64,000 bases of DNA from Ruminococcus flavefaciens AE3010 (GCF_000526795.1 NZ_JAGT01000001.1:2330001-2394000); one strand, 5' to 3'. Positions 1 through 8,183 are shown, counted from the first letter of the stretch. Translations and numbers: made by a program. Notes: a model not told the origin generated them from the letters alone.

Positions 1-60
1 ATTCGAACCTGCGACCTGCGCATTACGAATGCGCTGCACTACCAGCTGTGCTACACAAGC
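1..60 (-). tRNA. tRNA-Thr (anticodon CGU), partial; 3' end lies outside the window
   Basis: Read on the minus strand from 60 downwards, the sequence gives acceptor strand GCUUGUG, UA, D-arm GCAC/GUGC, a 5-bp anticodon stem GCGCA/UGCGC around the loop UUCGUAA (anticodon CGU, codon ACG), a variable region and the start of a T-arm with UUCGAAU. All of this fits a canonical tRNA. The 3' acceptor half is cut off by the window edge. It is the last and only intact-looking unit in an array whose three upstream copies are broken. Confidence 0.85.
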
Positions 61-269
61 AAATATTAAATTTTAGGGATAAGACTTGTCCATTACGAAT
101 GAGCTGCACTACCAACTGTGCTACACAAGCAACTATTAAATTTTAGAAGGAGACCTGAACATTACGAATGCGCTGCACTACCAGCTGTGCTACACAAGCA
201 AATATTAAATTTTAGGGATAAGACTTGCCCATTACGAATGCGCTGCACTACCAGCTGTGCTACACAAGC
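61..269 (-). repeat. Three tandem ~70-bp units, each a degenerate tRNA-Thr 5' half plus AT-rich spacer
   Basis: Three units with tRNA-like 5' ends at 130, 199 and 269 (minus strand) repeat with a period of 69-70 bp. Each keeps the acceptor 5' strand, the D-arm and the anticodon loop UUCGUAA. After the anticodon stem the normal T-arm and 3' acceptor are replaced by an A+T-rich spacer containing TTAAATTTTAG on the plus strand. None can form a cloverleaf alone. They lie between the promoter at 308-336 and the intact tRNA, so they should be co-transcribed as its 5' leader. They look like products of slippage duplication, or tRNA pseudogenes. Confidence 0.8.
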
Positions 270-307
270 ATATCAAACTCATATGATCTTTAGATCACAA
301 CATTAAT

Positions 308-336
308 ATTATACACTAAAGCGCTGGAAAAGTCAA
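308..336 (-). promoter_or_regulatory. Sigma-A promoter for the tRNA-Thr array
   Basis: On the minus strand, TTGACT (336-331) and TATAAT (313-308) are separated by exactly 17 bp. Transcription would start near 301, about 32 bases before the first tRNA-like unit. Confidence 0.8.
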
Positions 337-352
337 GTACCAACTGGTAAGT

Positions 353-382
353 AAAAAAGGACTTCCTCACGGAAGTCCTTTT
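353..382 (-). terminator. Intrinsic terminator of the sugar-binding lipoprotein gene
   Basis: A perfect stem GGACTTCC/GGAAGTCC with a TCAC loop, flanked by A-runs and T-runs on both sides, lies just after the stop codon at 392. The symmetry could also stop transcription from the other direction. Confidence 0.85.
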
Positions 383-391
383 GCATTATTA

Positions 392-1525
392 TTACTTGCT
401 TGCAGCTTCAAGGTACTTATTATCGCTGTCCCACTTGTACGAACCCGTATCCACAAGGAGCTGCAGATTATCCTTGGTTATAACATAGGGGACGAGCAGA
501 TAGGACTGGATATATCTTACGCCGTTGTTGTAGGACTCACTGTCATAAACGACCTTGATATTATCAAAGCTTCCTGCAAGCTTAGATGTGGGAATACCGC
601 CGTCAAGGAGCATCTTGCAGACCTCAAAGGCAACTTCGGCTTCATCGTTGACATTTTTATATACGGTCATTGACTGCTTTCCGTCAACGATATTTTTCAG
701 GTTGGCTACATCACCGTCCTGACCTGTGATTATGGGAGTATTTCCGCCCTTATAATCAGAAGCCAGAGCATTTGCAACGCCAAGAGCAGTCGAATCGTTA
801 GCGCAGAGTGCTACATCGAGCTGATTATCGCCCTTATAGAATGAAGCGAGTGTCTCTTTCATATTATTCTCTGCATTTTCTGTAGACCAGCTGGCAGTTG
901 CTGCCTGCTCGAAGGAGTTCTTGCCTGAGAGGATACGAAGAGTTCCGTTGTCGATATAATTCTTCAATGCATCGTAAGCGCCGTTGAAGAAGTAACGGGC
1001 GTTGTTATCGCCTGCATCGCCTGCAACGAACTCGATATTGTACTCCGAGGTCGTACTCAAAAGGTGGAGCTGATCTCTCACGTATTCGCCCTGAAGTTTT
1101 CCAACGGTATAGTTGTCAAATGATACATAGTATGTAAGAGCGTCTGTATTCATGATAAGACGGTCATACGCTACCACAGGGATATTTTTCTCCTTTGCAA
1201 CTGCAAGGGTATCGGAGAGGGTGCTTCCGTCCACTGCTGCGATAAGGAGCAGATCCACTCCGTCATTGAGCATACTGCTTATATCCTCGTTCTGCTTGTC
1301 GGCATCATTTTCAGAGAATCTGAGATCTACCTTGTAGCCTGCCTTTTCAAACTGTGACTTCAGCGACTCACCGTCGTTGTTCCAGCGTTCAAGCTCCTGA
1401 GCAGGCATAGCGAGACCGATAGTTTTTTGGTTACTGCTCCCCTGAGAGCTTTCGTCTTTGGCACCGCACGAAAACATTGAGCAGCACATTGCTGTTGCAG
1501 CCGCAGCTGCCAATACTTTTTTCAT
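392..1525 (-). CDS. Sugar ABC transporter substrate-binding lipoprotein (ChvE/XylF-like)
   Basis: This 377-residue protein has a lipoprotein signal with the lipobox SMFSC (Cys20) and then a periplasmic-binding-protein fold of the LacI/ribose-binding type. Typical segments are the start TIGLAMPAQELERWNNDG, the repeated hinge-crossing strands (DLLLIAAVDGSTL, IPVVAYDR) and a late TGQDGD segment that matches the ligand-binding aspartate region of multiple-sugar or xylose-binding proteins. It should be anchored to the outer face of the membrane and deliver a monosaccharide or small sugar to an ABC importer. No permease or ATPase gene is adjacent, so the partner must lie beyond the window or elsewhere. 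SD AAGGAGG precedes the start by a normal distance. The substrate cannot be read from the sequence. Confidence 0.85.
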   Translation of the reverse strand: MKKVLAAAAATAMCCSMFSCGAKDESSQGSSNQKTIGLAMPAQELERWNNDGESLKSQFEKAGYKVDLRFSENDADKQNEDISSMLNDGVDLLLIAAVDGSTLSDTLAVAKEKNIPVVAYDRLIMNTDALTYYVSFDNYTVGKLQGEYVRDQLHLLSTTSEYNIEFVAGDAGDNNARYFFNGAYDALKNYIDNGTLRILSGKNSFEQAATASWSTENAENNMKETLASFYKGDNQLDVALCANDSTALGVANALASDYKGGNTPIITGQDGDVANLKNIVDGKQSMTVYKNVNDEAEVAFEVCKMLLDGGIPTSKLAGSFDNIKVVYDSESYNNGVRYIQSYLLVPYVITKDNLQLLVDTGSYKWDSDNKYLEAASK

Positions 1526-1587
1526 AGATTTTCCTCCTTGAATTAATACCCCAAAGAAACATTTTTAACCATATCTTCTTATATTAT

Positions 1588-1616
1588 ATTGTACTATTAA
1601 ACTTTCAATATGTCAA
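1588..1616 (-). promoter_or_regulatory. Sigma-A promoter of the sugar-binding lipoprotein gene
   Basis: On the minus strand, TTGACA (1616-1611), a 17-bp spacer and TACAAT (1593-1588). The leader to the start codon is about 55 bases with no obvious operator. Confidence 0.8.
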
Positions 1617-1789
1617 GACAAAATATTATCATTTGTTAAAAACGTGCATGTATAGCGCTGAAATCGTCTAATCTCACTACTAATTTTCTGATGTTAAATT
1701 AAATTTCAGCAATCATGCATTGCTCTTGATATTCCTTTGTCCCCAAAACCTGCCCTTGAGAAGAGCCGCGCAAAAACGCATTTTTCGTC
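1617..1789. other. Intergenic stretch between divergent promoters
   Basis: This is non-coding sequence between the minus-strand promoter at 1588-1616 and the plus-strand promoter at 1790-1819. I see no open reading frame with an SD and no clear palindrome, so it holds nothing I can name. Confidence 0.5.
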
Positions 1790-1819
1790 TTGACAAATCC
1801 ACCGATTCCGTGATATACT
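1790..1819 (+). promoter_or_regulatory. Sigma-A promoter of the rhomboid-like gene
   Basis: TTGACA at 1790-1795 and TATACT at 1814-1819 are separated by 18 bp. The start codon follows about 24 bases after the expected start of transcription. Confidence 0.7.
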
Positions 1820-1849
1820 AAGAAAAATCATTGAAATTGAGGAACTGTC

Positions 1850-2512
1850 ATGCTAAATCAATATCTGAATAAAATCGAGCGAAAATGCAGAAAGATCGCT
1901 ATACCCAATCTCATGCTGTACATAGTTCTCGGAATGGCGGTCGTGTGGATAGCGGACCTGATACTTTCCACCAATCCCAACAACAACGTGAGCCTGTATG
2001 AACTGATCAGCTTTAACCGCGACAAAATACTCCACGGCGAGGTATGGCGAGTCATTTCCTTCGTATTCATGCCGCCCTCCACGCTATTTTTACTGATACC
2101 TATCATACTTTATTTCTACTGGTTCATGGGTTCGTCGCTGGAATACAAATGGGGCTCCTTCAAGTTCAACGTATTCTACTTCACGGGAATCATCGGCTGT
2201 ATTGCCGCAGGCTTTATTTTCGGCTTTGCCACCAACTATTATCTCGACCTCAGCCTGTTCCTTGCATTTGCCATACTCTTCCCCAACGAACAGCTTCTTG
2301 CATTCTTCGTTATTCCCATAAAAGCAAAATGGCTTGCACTCATCGACGGCATCATACTGCTGTATGACTTCATAAAGGGCAGCAACACGATCCGAATATT
2401 CATAATCCTTTCCATAATAAACATCTTCATCTTCTTTGGCAAGGATTTCTTCTCCATGATATATTATATGGTAAGACGCTTCAAGTTCAGACATATCAAG
2501 AAAATAAAATGA
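1850..2512 (+). CDS. Rhomboid-fold integral membrane protein, probably not a protease
   Basis: This 220-residue protein has about six hydrophobic segments. Its layout resembles the rhomboid/derlin superfamily: an N-terminal helix, then a GEVWRVISFVFMP loop segment like the rhomboid L1 loop, then GSSLEYKWGSFKFNVFYF. Active rhomboids have a GxSG serine motif in TM4 and a histidine in TM6. Here the TM4 region reads YYLDLSLFLAFAILFPNEQ and I find no GxSG, so it is more likely a pseudo-rhomboid. The start is preceded by GAGGA. It is transcribed alone, with a terminator at 2560-2592. Function is unknown; pseudo-rhomboids commonly bind or escort other membrane proteins. Confidence 0.6.
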   Translation: MLNQYLNKIERKCRKIAIPNLMLYIVLGMAVVWIADLILSTNPNNNVSLYELISFNRDKILHGEVWRVISFVFMPPSTLFLLIPIILYFYWFMGSSLEYKWGSFKFNVFYFTGIIGCIAAGFIFGFATNYYLDLSLFLAFAILFPNEQLLAFFVIPIKAKWLALIDGIILLYDFIKGSNTIRIFIILSIINIFIFFGKDFFSMIYYMVRRFKFRHIKKIK

Positions 2513-2559
2513 TCAAAAGTTTCGGTCAGTCAGCTTTCCGCAGCTAAAATAGTGAGTCA

Positions 2560-2592
2560 CCGAGCCTGAAAAGAACAGGCTCGGTATTTTTA
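2560..2592 (+). terminator. Intrinsic terminator after the rhomboid-like gene
   Basis: Stem CCGAGCCTG/CAGGCTCGG with an AAAAGAA loop, followed by TATTTTTAT, lies 48 bp after the stop codon. Confidence 0.8.
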
Positions 2593-2653
2593 TGCCACGA
2601 TTTCGGCAGAGGGGATAATGCTGCGAATTTACAATTACATAATAATTGACATA

Positions 2654-2682
2654 TTGACAAGGAAATATTTTTTTGCTAAAAT
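2654..2682 (+). promoter_or_regulatory. Sigma-A promoter of the zinc-ribbon/DUF805 gene
   Basis: TTGACA at 2654-2659 and TAAAAT at 2677-2682 are separated by 17 bp. A second TTGACA eight bases upstream (2645-2650) lacks a matching -10. Confidence 0.7.
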
Positions 2683-2713
2683 AATAACATCATGATATAA
2701 GGAGGAAAAAAGC

Positions 2714-3706
2714 ATGAGATGCAGATACTGCAACTATGAAAACAAAGAGGGTGACAGATACTGTGAAAACTGTGGTGCGTCACTGGAAGCATTGTCGGGG
2801 GCAATGGACGATATTTCCGCAATTCCCGCACCAACTTCTTCATCGGCCGACAGTCAGAGCTCTGACATTCAGTCAGGCAGCTATGACCAGTCAAACAGCT
2901 ACGGACAGCCCAATAACTATGGACAGCCCAATAACTATGGACAGCCAAGCGGCTACGGACAGTCAAGCAACTACGGGCAGTCCAACAACTACGGGCAGTC
3001 CAACAACTACGGACAGTCCAATAACTACGGTCAGTCAAACAACTACGGACAGTCAAACAACTATGGTCAGCCAAGCGGCTATGGTCAGCCAAGCGGCTAT
3101 GGTCAGCCAAATGGCTACGGTCAGCCAAATGGCTATGGTCAGCAGGGTGTGTATCAGGGACCTATCTACGGCTTCGACAGCACCTACGGTCAGTACAACG
3201 AGAGCGACGAAAGCCCTAAGTTTGTAGGTTTCGGCGAGGCAATAAAGCTCTACTTCATCAACTATGTGAACTTCAGAGGACGCTCCACAAGAAGCGAATA
3301 CTGGTTCTCTTATCTTTTCGTATTCATTATAGGCTGCGGTGTAACCTTTATAACTTCTATGCTCAGAGCAGCCTTGGGAGAAGACGGCGAGGTCATCGGA
3401 ACGATCCTCAGCGGAATCGAGTCCCTTGTATTCCTGATACCAAATTTCTCAGCACAGGTCAGAAGACTTCACGATATAGGCAGATCAGGCTGGTGGGCAT
3501 TGGGTACAGTGTTCATAGCACTGGGTGCACTTGTATTAATGATATTCTCGGGAGCAATGGGCAGTCTGGAAGCATTTTTTGGATTTATGTGCTTCGCAAT
3601 GCTGTTCCTGCTGGCATACTGTATTCTTATCATTGTATTTATGTGCCTGCCCAGTGACGGTCCCAACAAGTGGGGCTTACCTGCAAAGCCAAAGATGTAT
3701 ATGTAA
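2714..3706 (+). CDS. Zinc-ribbon, YGQ-repeat, DUF805 membrane protein
   Basis: This 330-residue protein has three parts. Residues 1-24 form a zinc ribbon with two CxxC pairs (CRYC and CENC). Residues about 57-145 are a low-complexity run of hexapeptides of the NNYGQS/SGYGQP type. The rest is a DUF805 domain with its conserved [14 protein letters not shown] entry, four hydrophobic segments and the [12 protein letters not shown] signature. DUF805 proteins (YhaH family) are inner-membrane proteins of unknown role. The ribbon and repeat are presumably cytoplasmic, and Tyr/Gln/Asn-rich repeats of this kind can be unstructured and self-associating. SD AAGGAGG decides the start. The gene stands alone with its own promoter and terminator. 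A second zinc-ribbon low-complexity protein is encoded at 24959. Confidence 0.8.
   Translation: MRCRYCNYENKEGDRYCENCGASLEALSGAMDDISAIPAPTSSSADSQSSDIQSGSYDQSNSYGQPNNYGQPNNYGQPSGYGQSSNYGQSNNYGQSNNYGQSNNYGQSNNYGQSNNYGQPSGYGQPSGYGQPNGYGQPNGYGQQGVYQGPIYGFDSTYGQYNESDESPKFVGFGEAIKLYFINYVNFRGRSTRSEYWFSYLFVFIIGCGVTFITSMLRAALGEDGEVIGTILSGIESLVFLIPNFSAQVRRLHDIGRSGWWALGTVFIALGALVLMIFSGAMGSLEAFFGFMCFAMLFLLAYCILIIVFMCLPSDGPNKWGLPAKPKMYM
2881..3145 (+). repeat. 18-bp tandem repeat encoding (N/S)(N/G)YGQ(S/P)
   Basis: About 14 in-frame copies of an 18-bp unit encode the Tyr-Gly-Gln hexapeptides of the preceding gene. Copies differ mainly at third codon positions, and CAG-TCA versus CAG-CCA alternate in blocks, which suggests expansion by unequal recombination with later drift. 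Copy number probably varies between strains. Confidence 0.85.
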
Positions 3707-3723
3707 AATAACCTCAATTATTA

Positions 3724-3756
3724 TGGGACGCCTTGATTTGCAAGGCGTCCCATTTT
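3724..3756 (+). terminator. Intrinsic terminator after the DUF805 gene
   Basis: Perfect 11-bp stem GGGACGCCTTG/CAAGGCGTCCC with an ATTTG loop, followed by ATTTT. The same stem recurs at 12124-12153, so it is also part of a dispersed repeat family. Confidence 0.75.
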
Positions 3757-3842
3757 CTGTGCCGTAAGCGATATACGATCATCGCCCTTATTTATAGTAA
3801 GCGAGTTTGCGAGCGGCAAGAGGGCGCGGGCTCCGCGCTTTA
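3757..3842. repeat. Dispersed repeat, family C copy
   Basis: The sequence contains GCCGTAAGCGA, a middle GCGAGTTTGCGAGC and the end GCGCGGGCTCCGCG. Related copies lie at 12356-12465, 20841-20935 (inverted) and 50523-50625 (inverted). It abuts the 3' end of the minus-strand gene at 3840. Confidence 0.6.
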
Positions 3843-4274
3843 CAGATACGCCCTGACGTCGGTGCAGAGCCTGTCCTCAGCCTTGATGATACGCTTGGCG
3901 ATGTCCTTGGAGCGCTCATCGGCAGCCTGATACTTATTGAGATAGCGGCTCAGGGACTTCACCCCCATATTGCAGCCGTCAGTGATAAGATCGGCAACAG
4001 TGCTGTCGGACTCGTTCATTTTCAGCTTCACATTGGTCTTTACCCACGACATGCCCTTAGCCATAGCCGCAGGCTCCTTGCCCTCGTCGCGGTACTCCCC
4101 GAGAAGCCCCTGCAGGTCTGCTTTCAGCCCGTCGTGCTCCTCAGAGCTGTCCTGCAATACCCTTTTCAGGTCGTGGCTGCTGACGTAATCAAGCACGTCC
4201 CCGATAGAGGATATGCCCATTTTAACGCCTGCGTCGCACTCCCTCAGCAGCTTTATAGTGTCCTGTTCGACCAT
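3840..4274 (-). CDS. Small all-helical protein, DUF2383/ferritin-like
   Basis: This 144-residue soluble protein is predicted to be almost entirely helical, with the pattern of a four-helix bundle: repeated heptad-like hydrophobics and the opening MVEQDTIKLLRECDAGVKMG, followed by a conserved-looking EEHDGLKADLQGLL. This resembles DUF2383/PA2169-type ferritin-like proteins. I do not see a complete di-iron E..ExxH pair twice, so metal binding is uncertain. It lies 50 bp downstream of the DUF6483 gene on the same strand. Its SD is buried in the hairpin at 4281-4317, so translation may be limited. Biological role unknown. Confidence 0.6.
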   Translation of the reverse strand: MVEQDTIKLLRECDAGVKMGISSIGDVLDYVSSHDLKRVLQDSSEEHDGLKADLQGLLGEYRDEGKEPAAMAKGMSWVKTNVKLKMNESDSTVADLITDGCNMGVKSLSRYLNKYQAADERSKDIAKRIIKAEDRLCTDVRAYL

Positions 4275-4280
4275 AAAAAC

Positions 4281-4317
4281 ACCTCCCTTTGCGGATATTA
4301 TGTCCGCTCGGGGAGGT
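4281..4317 (-). terminator. Terminator-like hairpin that also contains the SD of the next gene
   Basis: On the minus strand ACCTCCC (4317-4311) can pair with GGGAGGT (4287-4281). An inner GCGGA/TCCGC pair strengthens the stem, and GTTTTT follows before the ATG at 4274. GGGAGG is the only SD for that ATG. The element could stop most transcription between the two genes, hide the SD in read-through transcripts, or both. Confidence 0.65.
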
Positions 4318-4324
4318 TTTATAC

Positions 4325-4714
4325 TTATTTATCATCATCTTTCCCGAAATAAAGCTCCGTCATCTGCTCAACGCCGAACTTCTCGGCAAAGTGCTGAAAG
4401 TCCTCTCTTGCCTTTCCGAAGCTGTAGCCGTTTTTGATAAAATATTCCTCGTCCATATCGCTGAGCTGCGCGTAGAACTCCAGACCTATCATAAGGTTTT
4501 CCTTGGTATTGCTGTCGGAAAGCCTGTCCAGCTCTCCGACGGCTTTCTCGGGCTCGCCGCTGCGCATGGTTTCCACAAGGGCGAACGCCTTCTGCCTTTC
4601 CACCTCTTGGAGCATATAGAACGCCTGCTCCACATTATCGGCGCCGAATAATACCTTTGCGATAACAGCAGTTATCTCCTTTATCTGCCGCATGATGAAA
4701 TCCTGTTCAAACAT
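4325..4714 (-). CDS. DUF6483-family protein
   Basis: This 129-residue protein starts MFEQDFIMRQIKEITAVIAKVLFG, the hallmark N-terminus of the DUF6483 family common in Clostridia, and continues as a TPR-like helical protein (AFYMLQEVERQKAFALV). It has no signal peptide or membrane segment, so it is cytoplasmic. Its function is unknown to me. An SD (AGGAGG) precedes the start, and the next gene on the strand follows after a hairpin. It is downstream of the dnaJ terminator at 4733-4772, so its transcripts are either read-through or come from an unseen promoter. Confidence 0.7.
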   Translation of the reverse strand: MFEQDFIMRQIKEITAVIAKVLFGADNVEQAFYMLQEVERQKAFALVETMRSGEPEKAVGELDRLSDSNTKENLMIGLEFYAQLSDMDEEYFIKNGYSFGKAREDFQHFAEKFGVEQMTELYFGKDDDK

Positions 4715-4732
4715 AAAGAGCCTCCTTTCGGT

Positions 4733-4772
4733 AAAAAAAATCAGACCTGCCGCTTATGGCACGACAGGTCTG
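4733..4772 (-). terminator. Terminator of the hrcA-grpE-dnaK-dnaJ operon
   Basis: On the minus strand, stem CAGACCTG/CAGGTCTG with inner pairing is followed by a run of eight T. It starts 10 bp after the dnaJ stop codon. Confidence 0.85.
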
Positions 4773-4781
4773 TATCCTTTG

Positions 4782-5930
4782 TCAAAAATCCAGTTTTGAG
4801 CGGAGCTTCTCGAAGAAGCTCTGGCGCTTAGCGTAGTTCTTGTCGGTAAGGGACTCCTCGAACTGCTTCAGCAGGTCTTTCTGCTTCTTGGACAGGTTCT
4901 TGGGAACTTCAACATATATCTTCACGTACTGGTTGCCGCGGTCTGTGCGGTGGAGACGTGTAACGCCCTTGCCCTTGAGACGGAAGATAGTACCTGTCTG
5001 AGTACCCTCGCCAATGGTATATTTAACATCGCCGTCGATAGTGGGCACGGTTATCTCCGCGCCGAGAACGGCTTCCATATAAGTAACAGGGATATCGCAG
5101 TATATGTCGTAGCCCTCACGTCTGAAAATGGGGTGTGACTTTACATTGATGCCAACGAGAAGATCACCGTTGGGACCGCCGTTTACGCCGCAGTCGCCCT
5201 GACCGCCTACGCGGAGTGTCTGTCCGTCGTCGATACCTGCGGGGATATCAATGGAAACATTCTTCTGAACTCTGATACGGCCTACGCCGCGGCACTTGCT
5301 GCAGGGGCTCTTGATTATCTTGCCCTTTCCGCCGCAGTGCGGACATGGCTTAGTCGAGGATATAGCGCCGAACGGAGTACGCTGTGTAGCCTTTATGGTA
5401 CCTCTGCCCTGACAGTCGGGACAGATATCGGGCTGTGTACCGGGTTCTGCGCCCGAGCCCTTACAGTTCTCGCATACACACATACGGTTTACCTTGATGT
5501 CCTGCTTTTTGCCTGTGCATGCTTCCATAAAGGTGATAGACACAGTATCCTGTATATCCGCACCTCTTCTGGGAGCATTGGCGTTGGAGCGCTTTGAGCC
5601 GCCGCCGAAGCCGAAGCCGCCGAAGATACTGCCGAGGATATCGTCCATATCCGCAAAGCCGCCGAAGCCGTCCATGCCGCCTGCACCGCCGCCGTAGCTG
5701 GGGTCAACGCCTGCATGACCGAACTGGTCGTAGCGGGCACGCTTTTCGGGGTCTGAGAGGACCTCGTTAGCCTCGTTTATCTCCTGAAACTTCTCCACGT
5801 ATGACGGGTCGTCGGGGTGAAGATCAGGGTGGTTTTCTCTTGCCTTTTTACGGAAGGCTTTTTTTATCTCGTCCTCGGAAGCACCTTTCTGCAACCCGAG
5901 TACTTCATAATAATCTCTTTTTTCAGCCAT
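4782..5930 (-). CDS. dnaJ: Chaperone DnaJ (Hsp40)
   Basis: This 382-residue protein is a type I DnaJ. Residues 1-70 form the J domain with HPD (in ENHPDLHPDD) that stimulates DnaK ATPase. A Gly/Phe-rich linker follows. The zinc-binding region has four CxxCxGxG units (CENCKGSG, CPDCQGRG, CPHCGGKG, CSKCRGVG), and the C-terminal substrate-binding domains complete the protein. I chose the ATG at 5930 because GGAG sits seven bases upstream; an ATG at 5942 lacks an SD and would add MELS. It is the last gene of the CIRCE-controlled heat-shock operon, separated from dnaK by a repeat-filled gap. Confidence 0.97.
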   Translation of the reverse strand: MAEKRDYYEVLGLQKGASEDEIKKAFRKKARENHPDLHPDDPSYVEKFQEINEANEVLSDPEKRARYDQFGHAGVDPSYGGGAGGMDGFGGFADMDDILGSIFGGFGFGGGSKRSNANAPRRGADIQDTVSITFMEACTGKKQDIKVNRMCVCENCKGSGAEPGTQPDICPDCQGRGTIKATQRTPFGAISSTKPCPHCGGKGKIIKSPCSKCRGVGRIRVQKNVSIDIPAGIDDGQTLRVGGQGDCGVNGGPNGDLLVGINVKSHPIFRREGYDIYCDIPVTYMEAVLGAEITVPTIDGDVKYTIGEGTQTGTIFRLKGKGVTRLHRTDRGNQYVKIYVEVPKNLSKKQKDLLKQFEESLTDKNYAKRQSFFEKLRSKLDF

Positions 5931-5970
5931 AGATAACTCCATTCTGCCATTGTAGGAGCAATGACAATGT

Positions 5971-6040
5971 TGTAGGGGCGGATATTATCCGCCCATGCCC
6001 TTTGAGGCAGGTTGCGGGCGGCTGATAGCCGCCCCTACAA
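5971..6040. repeat. Pair of REP-like palindromes in the dnaK-dnaJ gap
   Basis: TGTAGGGGCG plus a palindromic core GGATATTATCC, then an inverted partner GGGCGGCTGATAGCCGCCCC ending in TACA. The two GTAGGGGCG ends face each other, so the whole may form a larger cruciform. It belongs to family B, described under findings. Confidence 0.75.
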
Positions 6041-6111
6041 AAGTTAGCAGTAAATACACCTTTAGGGCGAAGTAGTTCTCCGCCCTTTTTATGGTGTTAT
6101 ATTTCAGTTCA

Positions 6112-7980
6112 TCAAACCTCTGTGAAGTCTGCGTCAACTACTCCGTCGTCGTTACCGCCCTGAGCGCCTGCGTCAGCAGCACCGCCCATGTTAGCGAACT
6201 GTGAAGGATCAATACCCTGTGCGCCTGCTGCACCGTTAGGAGCTGCCTGCTGGTAGATCTTAGCAGAGAGGTCATAGAATGCCTTCTGGAGTTCTTCCTT
6301 GAGGGACTTGATCTCGGAATCGTTGTTAGCCTCGATAGCAGACTTGAGTGCTGTGCACTTAGCCTCGATATTGGACTTCTCGTCAGCGGATACCTTGTCG
6401 CCGAAGTCTGCAAGAGCCTTTTCGCACTGGAATACAAGGTTCTCAGCCTCGTTCTTGTTGTCAACAGCCTCACGGCGCTTCTTATCCTCAGCAGCGTACT
6501 GCTCAGCTTCCTTGACAGCCTTGTCGATGTCGTCCTTGGACATGTTTGTGGAAGAAGTGATAGTGATGTTCTGCTCCTTGCCTGTGCCCATATCCTTAGC
6601 GGATACGTGAACGATACCGTTCTGGTCGATATCGAATGTTACTTCGATCTGAGGGATTCCTCTTGGAGCAGGAGCGATACCGTCGAGACGGAAAGTACCC
6701 AGCTGCTTGTTGTCGCGTGCGAACTCACGCTCACCCTGAAGTACATTGATATCAACAGCAGGCTGATTGTCAGCGTATGTTGAGAACACCTGCGACTTCT
6801 TTGTAGGGATAGTTGTATTTCTTTCGATCATTCTTGTGCAAACGCCGCCTGCTGTCTCGATACCAAGTGAAAGCGGAGTTACATCGAGGAGGAGGAGACC
6901 GTTCTTAACGTCGCCGCCGAGAACGCCGCCCTGATATGCAGCACCGAGAGCTACGCACTCGTCAGGGTTGATGCCCTTGAACGGCTCCTTGCCGATGAGC
7001 TTCTTAACAGCTTCCTGTACAGCAGGGATTCTTGAAGAACCACCCACCATGAGCACCTTGTTGATCTCTGAGATGTTGAGACCGCTGTCGCTGAGAGCCT
7101 GTCTTACAGGTCCCATTGTTGCCTCAACCAGATCGGCTGTGAGCTCGTTGAACTTAGCCTGTGTAAGTGTAAGGTCGAGGTGCTTAGGTGTGCCCGAAGC
7201 GTCAACTGTGATGAACGGGATATTGATATTTGATGTTGTTGTAGATGAAAGCTCTATCTTGGACTTTTCAGCAGCGTCCTTGAGTCTCTGAGCAGCCATC
7301 TTGTCAGCTGAAAGGTCGATGCCCTCAGTCTTCTTGAACTCATCAACGATCCAGTTGATGATACGCTGGTCGAAGTCGTCACCGCCGAGACGGTTGTTGC
7401 CTGCTGTAGCAAGTACCTGCTGAACGTCCTCGCCCATTTCGATGATAGATACATCGAAGGTACCGCCGCCCAGGTCGTAAACCATTACGGTCTGCTCCTC
7501 TTCCTTGTCGATACCGTAGGAAAGAGCAGCTGCTGTAGGCTCGTTGATGATACGCTTAACGGTAAGACCTGCGATCTGACCTGCGTCCTTAGTAGCCTGT
7601 CTCTGTGAATCTGTGAAGTAAGCAGGAACTGTGATAACTGCCTCTGTTACAGGCTCGCCGAGGTAAGCCTCTGCGTCAGCCTTGAGCTTCTGGAGTATCA
7701 TAGCTGAGATCTCCTGAGGAGTGTAATTCTTGCCGTCGATAGAAACTTTATAATCAGAACCCATGTGTCTCTTGATAGAAGAAACTGTTCTGTCGTGGTT
7801 TGTGATAGCCTGTCTCTTAGCCACCTGACCTACGAGACGCTCGCCGTTGTTTGTGAAAGCAACAACGGAAGGAGTTGTTCTTGCACCCTCGCTGTTGGGG
7901 ATAACTACAGCGTTACCACCCTCCATAACAGCTACGCAAGAGTTAGTTGTACCAAGATCGATACCAATAATTTTTCCCAT
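6112..7980 (-). CDS. dnaK: Chaperone DnaK (Hsp70)
   Basis: This 622-residue protein has the Hsp70 ATPase start [17 protein letters not shown], the phosphate loop [15 protein letters not shown], the [10 protein letters not shown] motif, the linker [18 protein letters not shown], a beta-sandwich substrate domain and a helical lid. The C-terminus [10 protein letters not shown] resembles that of other DnaKs and is where co-chaperones bind. Length is normal for Gram-positive DnaK, with the shortened ATPase domain lacking the proteobacterial insertion. The SD AGGAGG is well placed. It acts with GrpE (upstream) and DnaJ (downstream) in ATP-driven folding. Confidence 0.98.
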   Translation of the reverse strand: MGKIIGIDLGTTNSCVAVMEGGNAVVIPNSEGARTTPSVVAFTNNGERLVGQVAKRQAITNHDRTVSSIKRHMGSDYKVSIDGKNYTPQEISAMILQKLKADAEAYLGEPVTEAVITVPAYFTDSQRQATKDAGQIAGLTVKRIINEPTAAALSYGIDKEEEQTVMVYDLGGGTFDVSIIEMGEDVQQVLATAGNNRLGGDDFDQRIINWIVDEFKKTEGIDLSADKMAAQRLKDAAEKSKIELSSTTTSNINIPFITVDASGTPKHLDLTLTQAKFNELTADLVEATMGPVRQALSDSGLNISEINKVLMVGGSSRIPAVQEAVKKLIGKEPFKGINPDECVALGAAYQGGVLGGDVKNGLLLLDVTPLSLGIETAGGVCTRMIERNTTIPTKKSQVFSTYADNQPAVDINVLQGEREFARDNKQLGTFRLDGIAPAPRGIPQIEVTFDIDQNGIVHVSAKDMGTGKEQNITITSSTNMSKDDIDKAVKEAEQYAAEDKKRREAVDNKNEAENLVFQCEKALADFGDKVSADEKSNIEAKCTALKSAIEANNDSEIKSLKEELQKAFYDLSAKIYQQAAPNGAAGAQGIDPSQFANMGGAADAGAQGGNDDGVVDADFTEV

Positions 7981-8000
7981 AATATATTCCTCCTATTATA

Positions 8001-8183
8001 TAAGCCATCAGCCGTCAGCCTTTAGCCTTTAGCCAATGGTGTCCGCATTGCGGACATATTTGAATGTTCTTATTGATGTTTTTCTCGGAACGCCGAGTGA
8101 CGCCCTGCTGTGCAGGGAGATGTCCGCAGGACAGAGGGTACGTGCAGCTGTTAGCTGCGGCGTTCCCTACAAGCTAATGGCTA
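8001..8183. repeat. Composite repeat between grpE and dnaK (TTAGCC family A plus palindromes)
   Basis: The dnaK-proximal end has GCC-TTTAGCC-type units and a GTCCGC/GCGGAC palindrome (8041-8054). The middle holds CCCTGCTGTGCAGGG and TCCGCAGGA hairpins like those at 50712-50739. The grpE-proximal end (plus strand) has CCCTACAAGCTAATGGCTAA. The last bases, read on the minus strand, supply the grpE stop codon TAG. It is therefore a nested or composite insertion inside an essential operon. Confidence 0.7.

Noticed and set aside
1..270. Regular ~70-bp repeats with conserved and spacer parts, at first sight like a CRISPR array
   Set aside because: The conserved part is a tRNA 5' half, the spacers are almost identical to each other, and no cas gene is near. 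It is a tandem tRNA-derived repeat.
2676..3227. Long frames of 150-163 codons overlapping the YGQ repeat on either strand
   Set aside because: They are repeat shadows of the tandem array (RSCLT/SPTTT-type periodic sequence) and lack start signals.
6060..6092. Hairpin AGGGCG...CGCCCT after dnaK as its terminator
   Set aside because: The T-run is on the plus strand while dnaK is on the minus strand, and dnaJ follows in the operon. It is more likely another repeat remnant.
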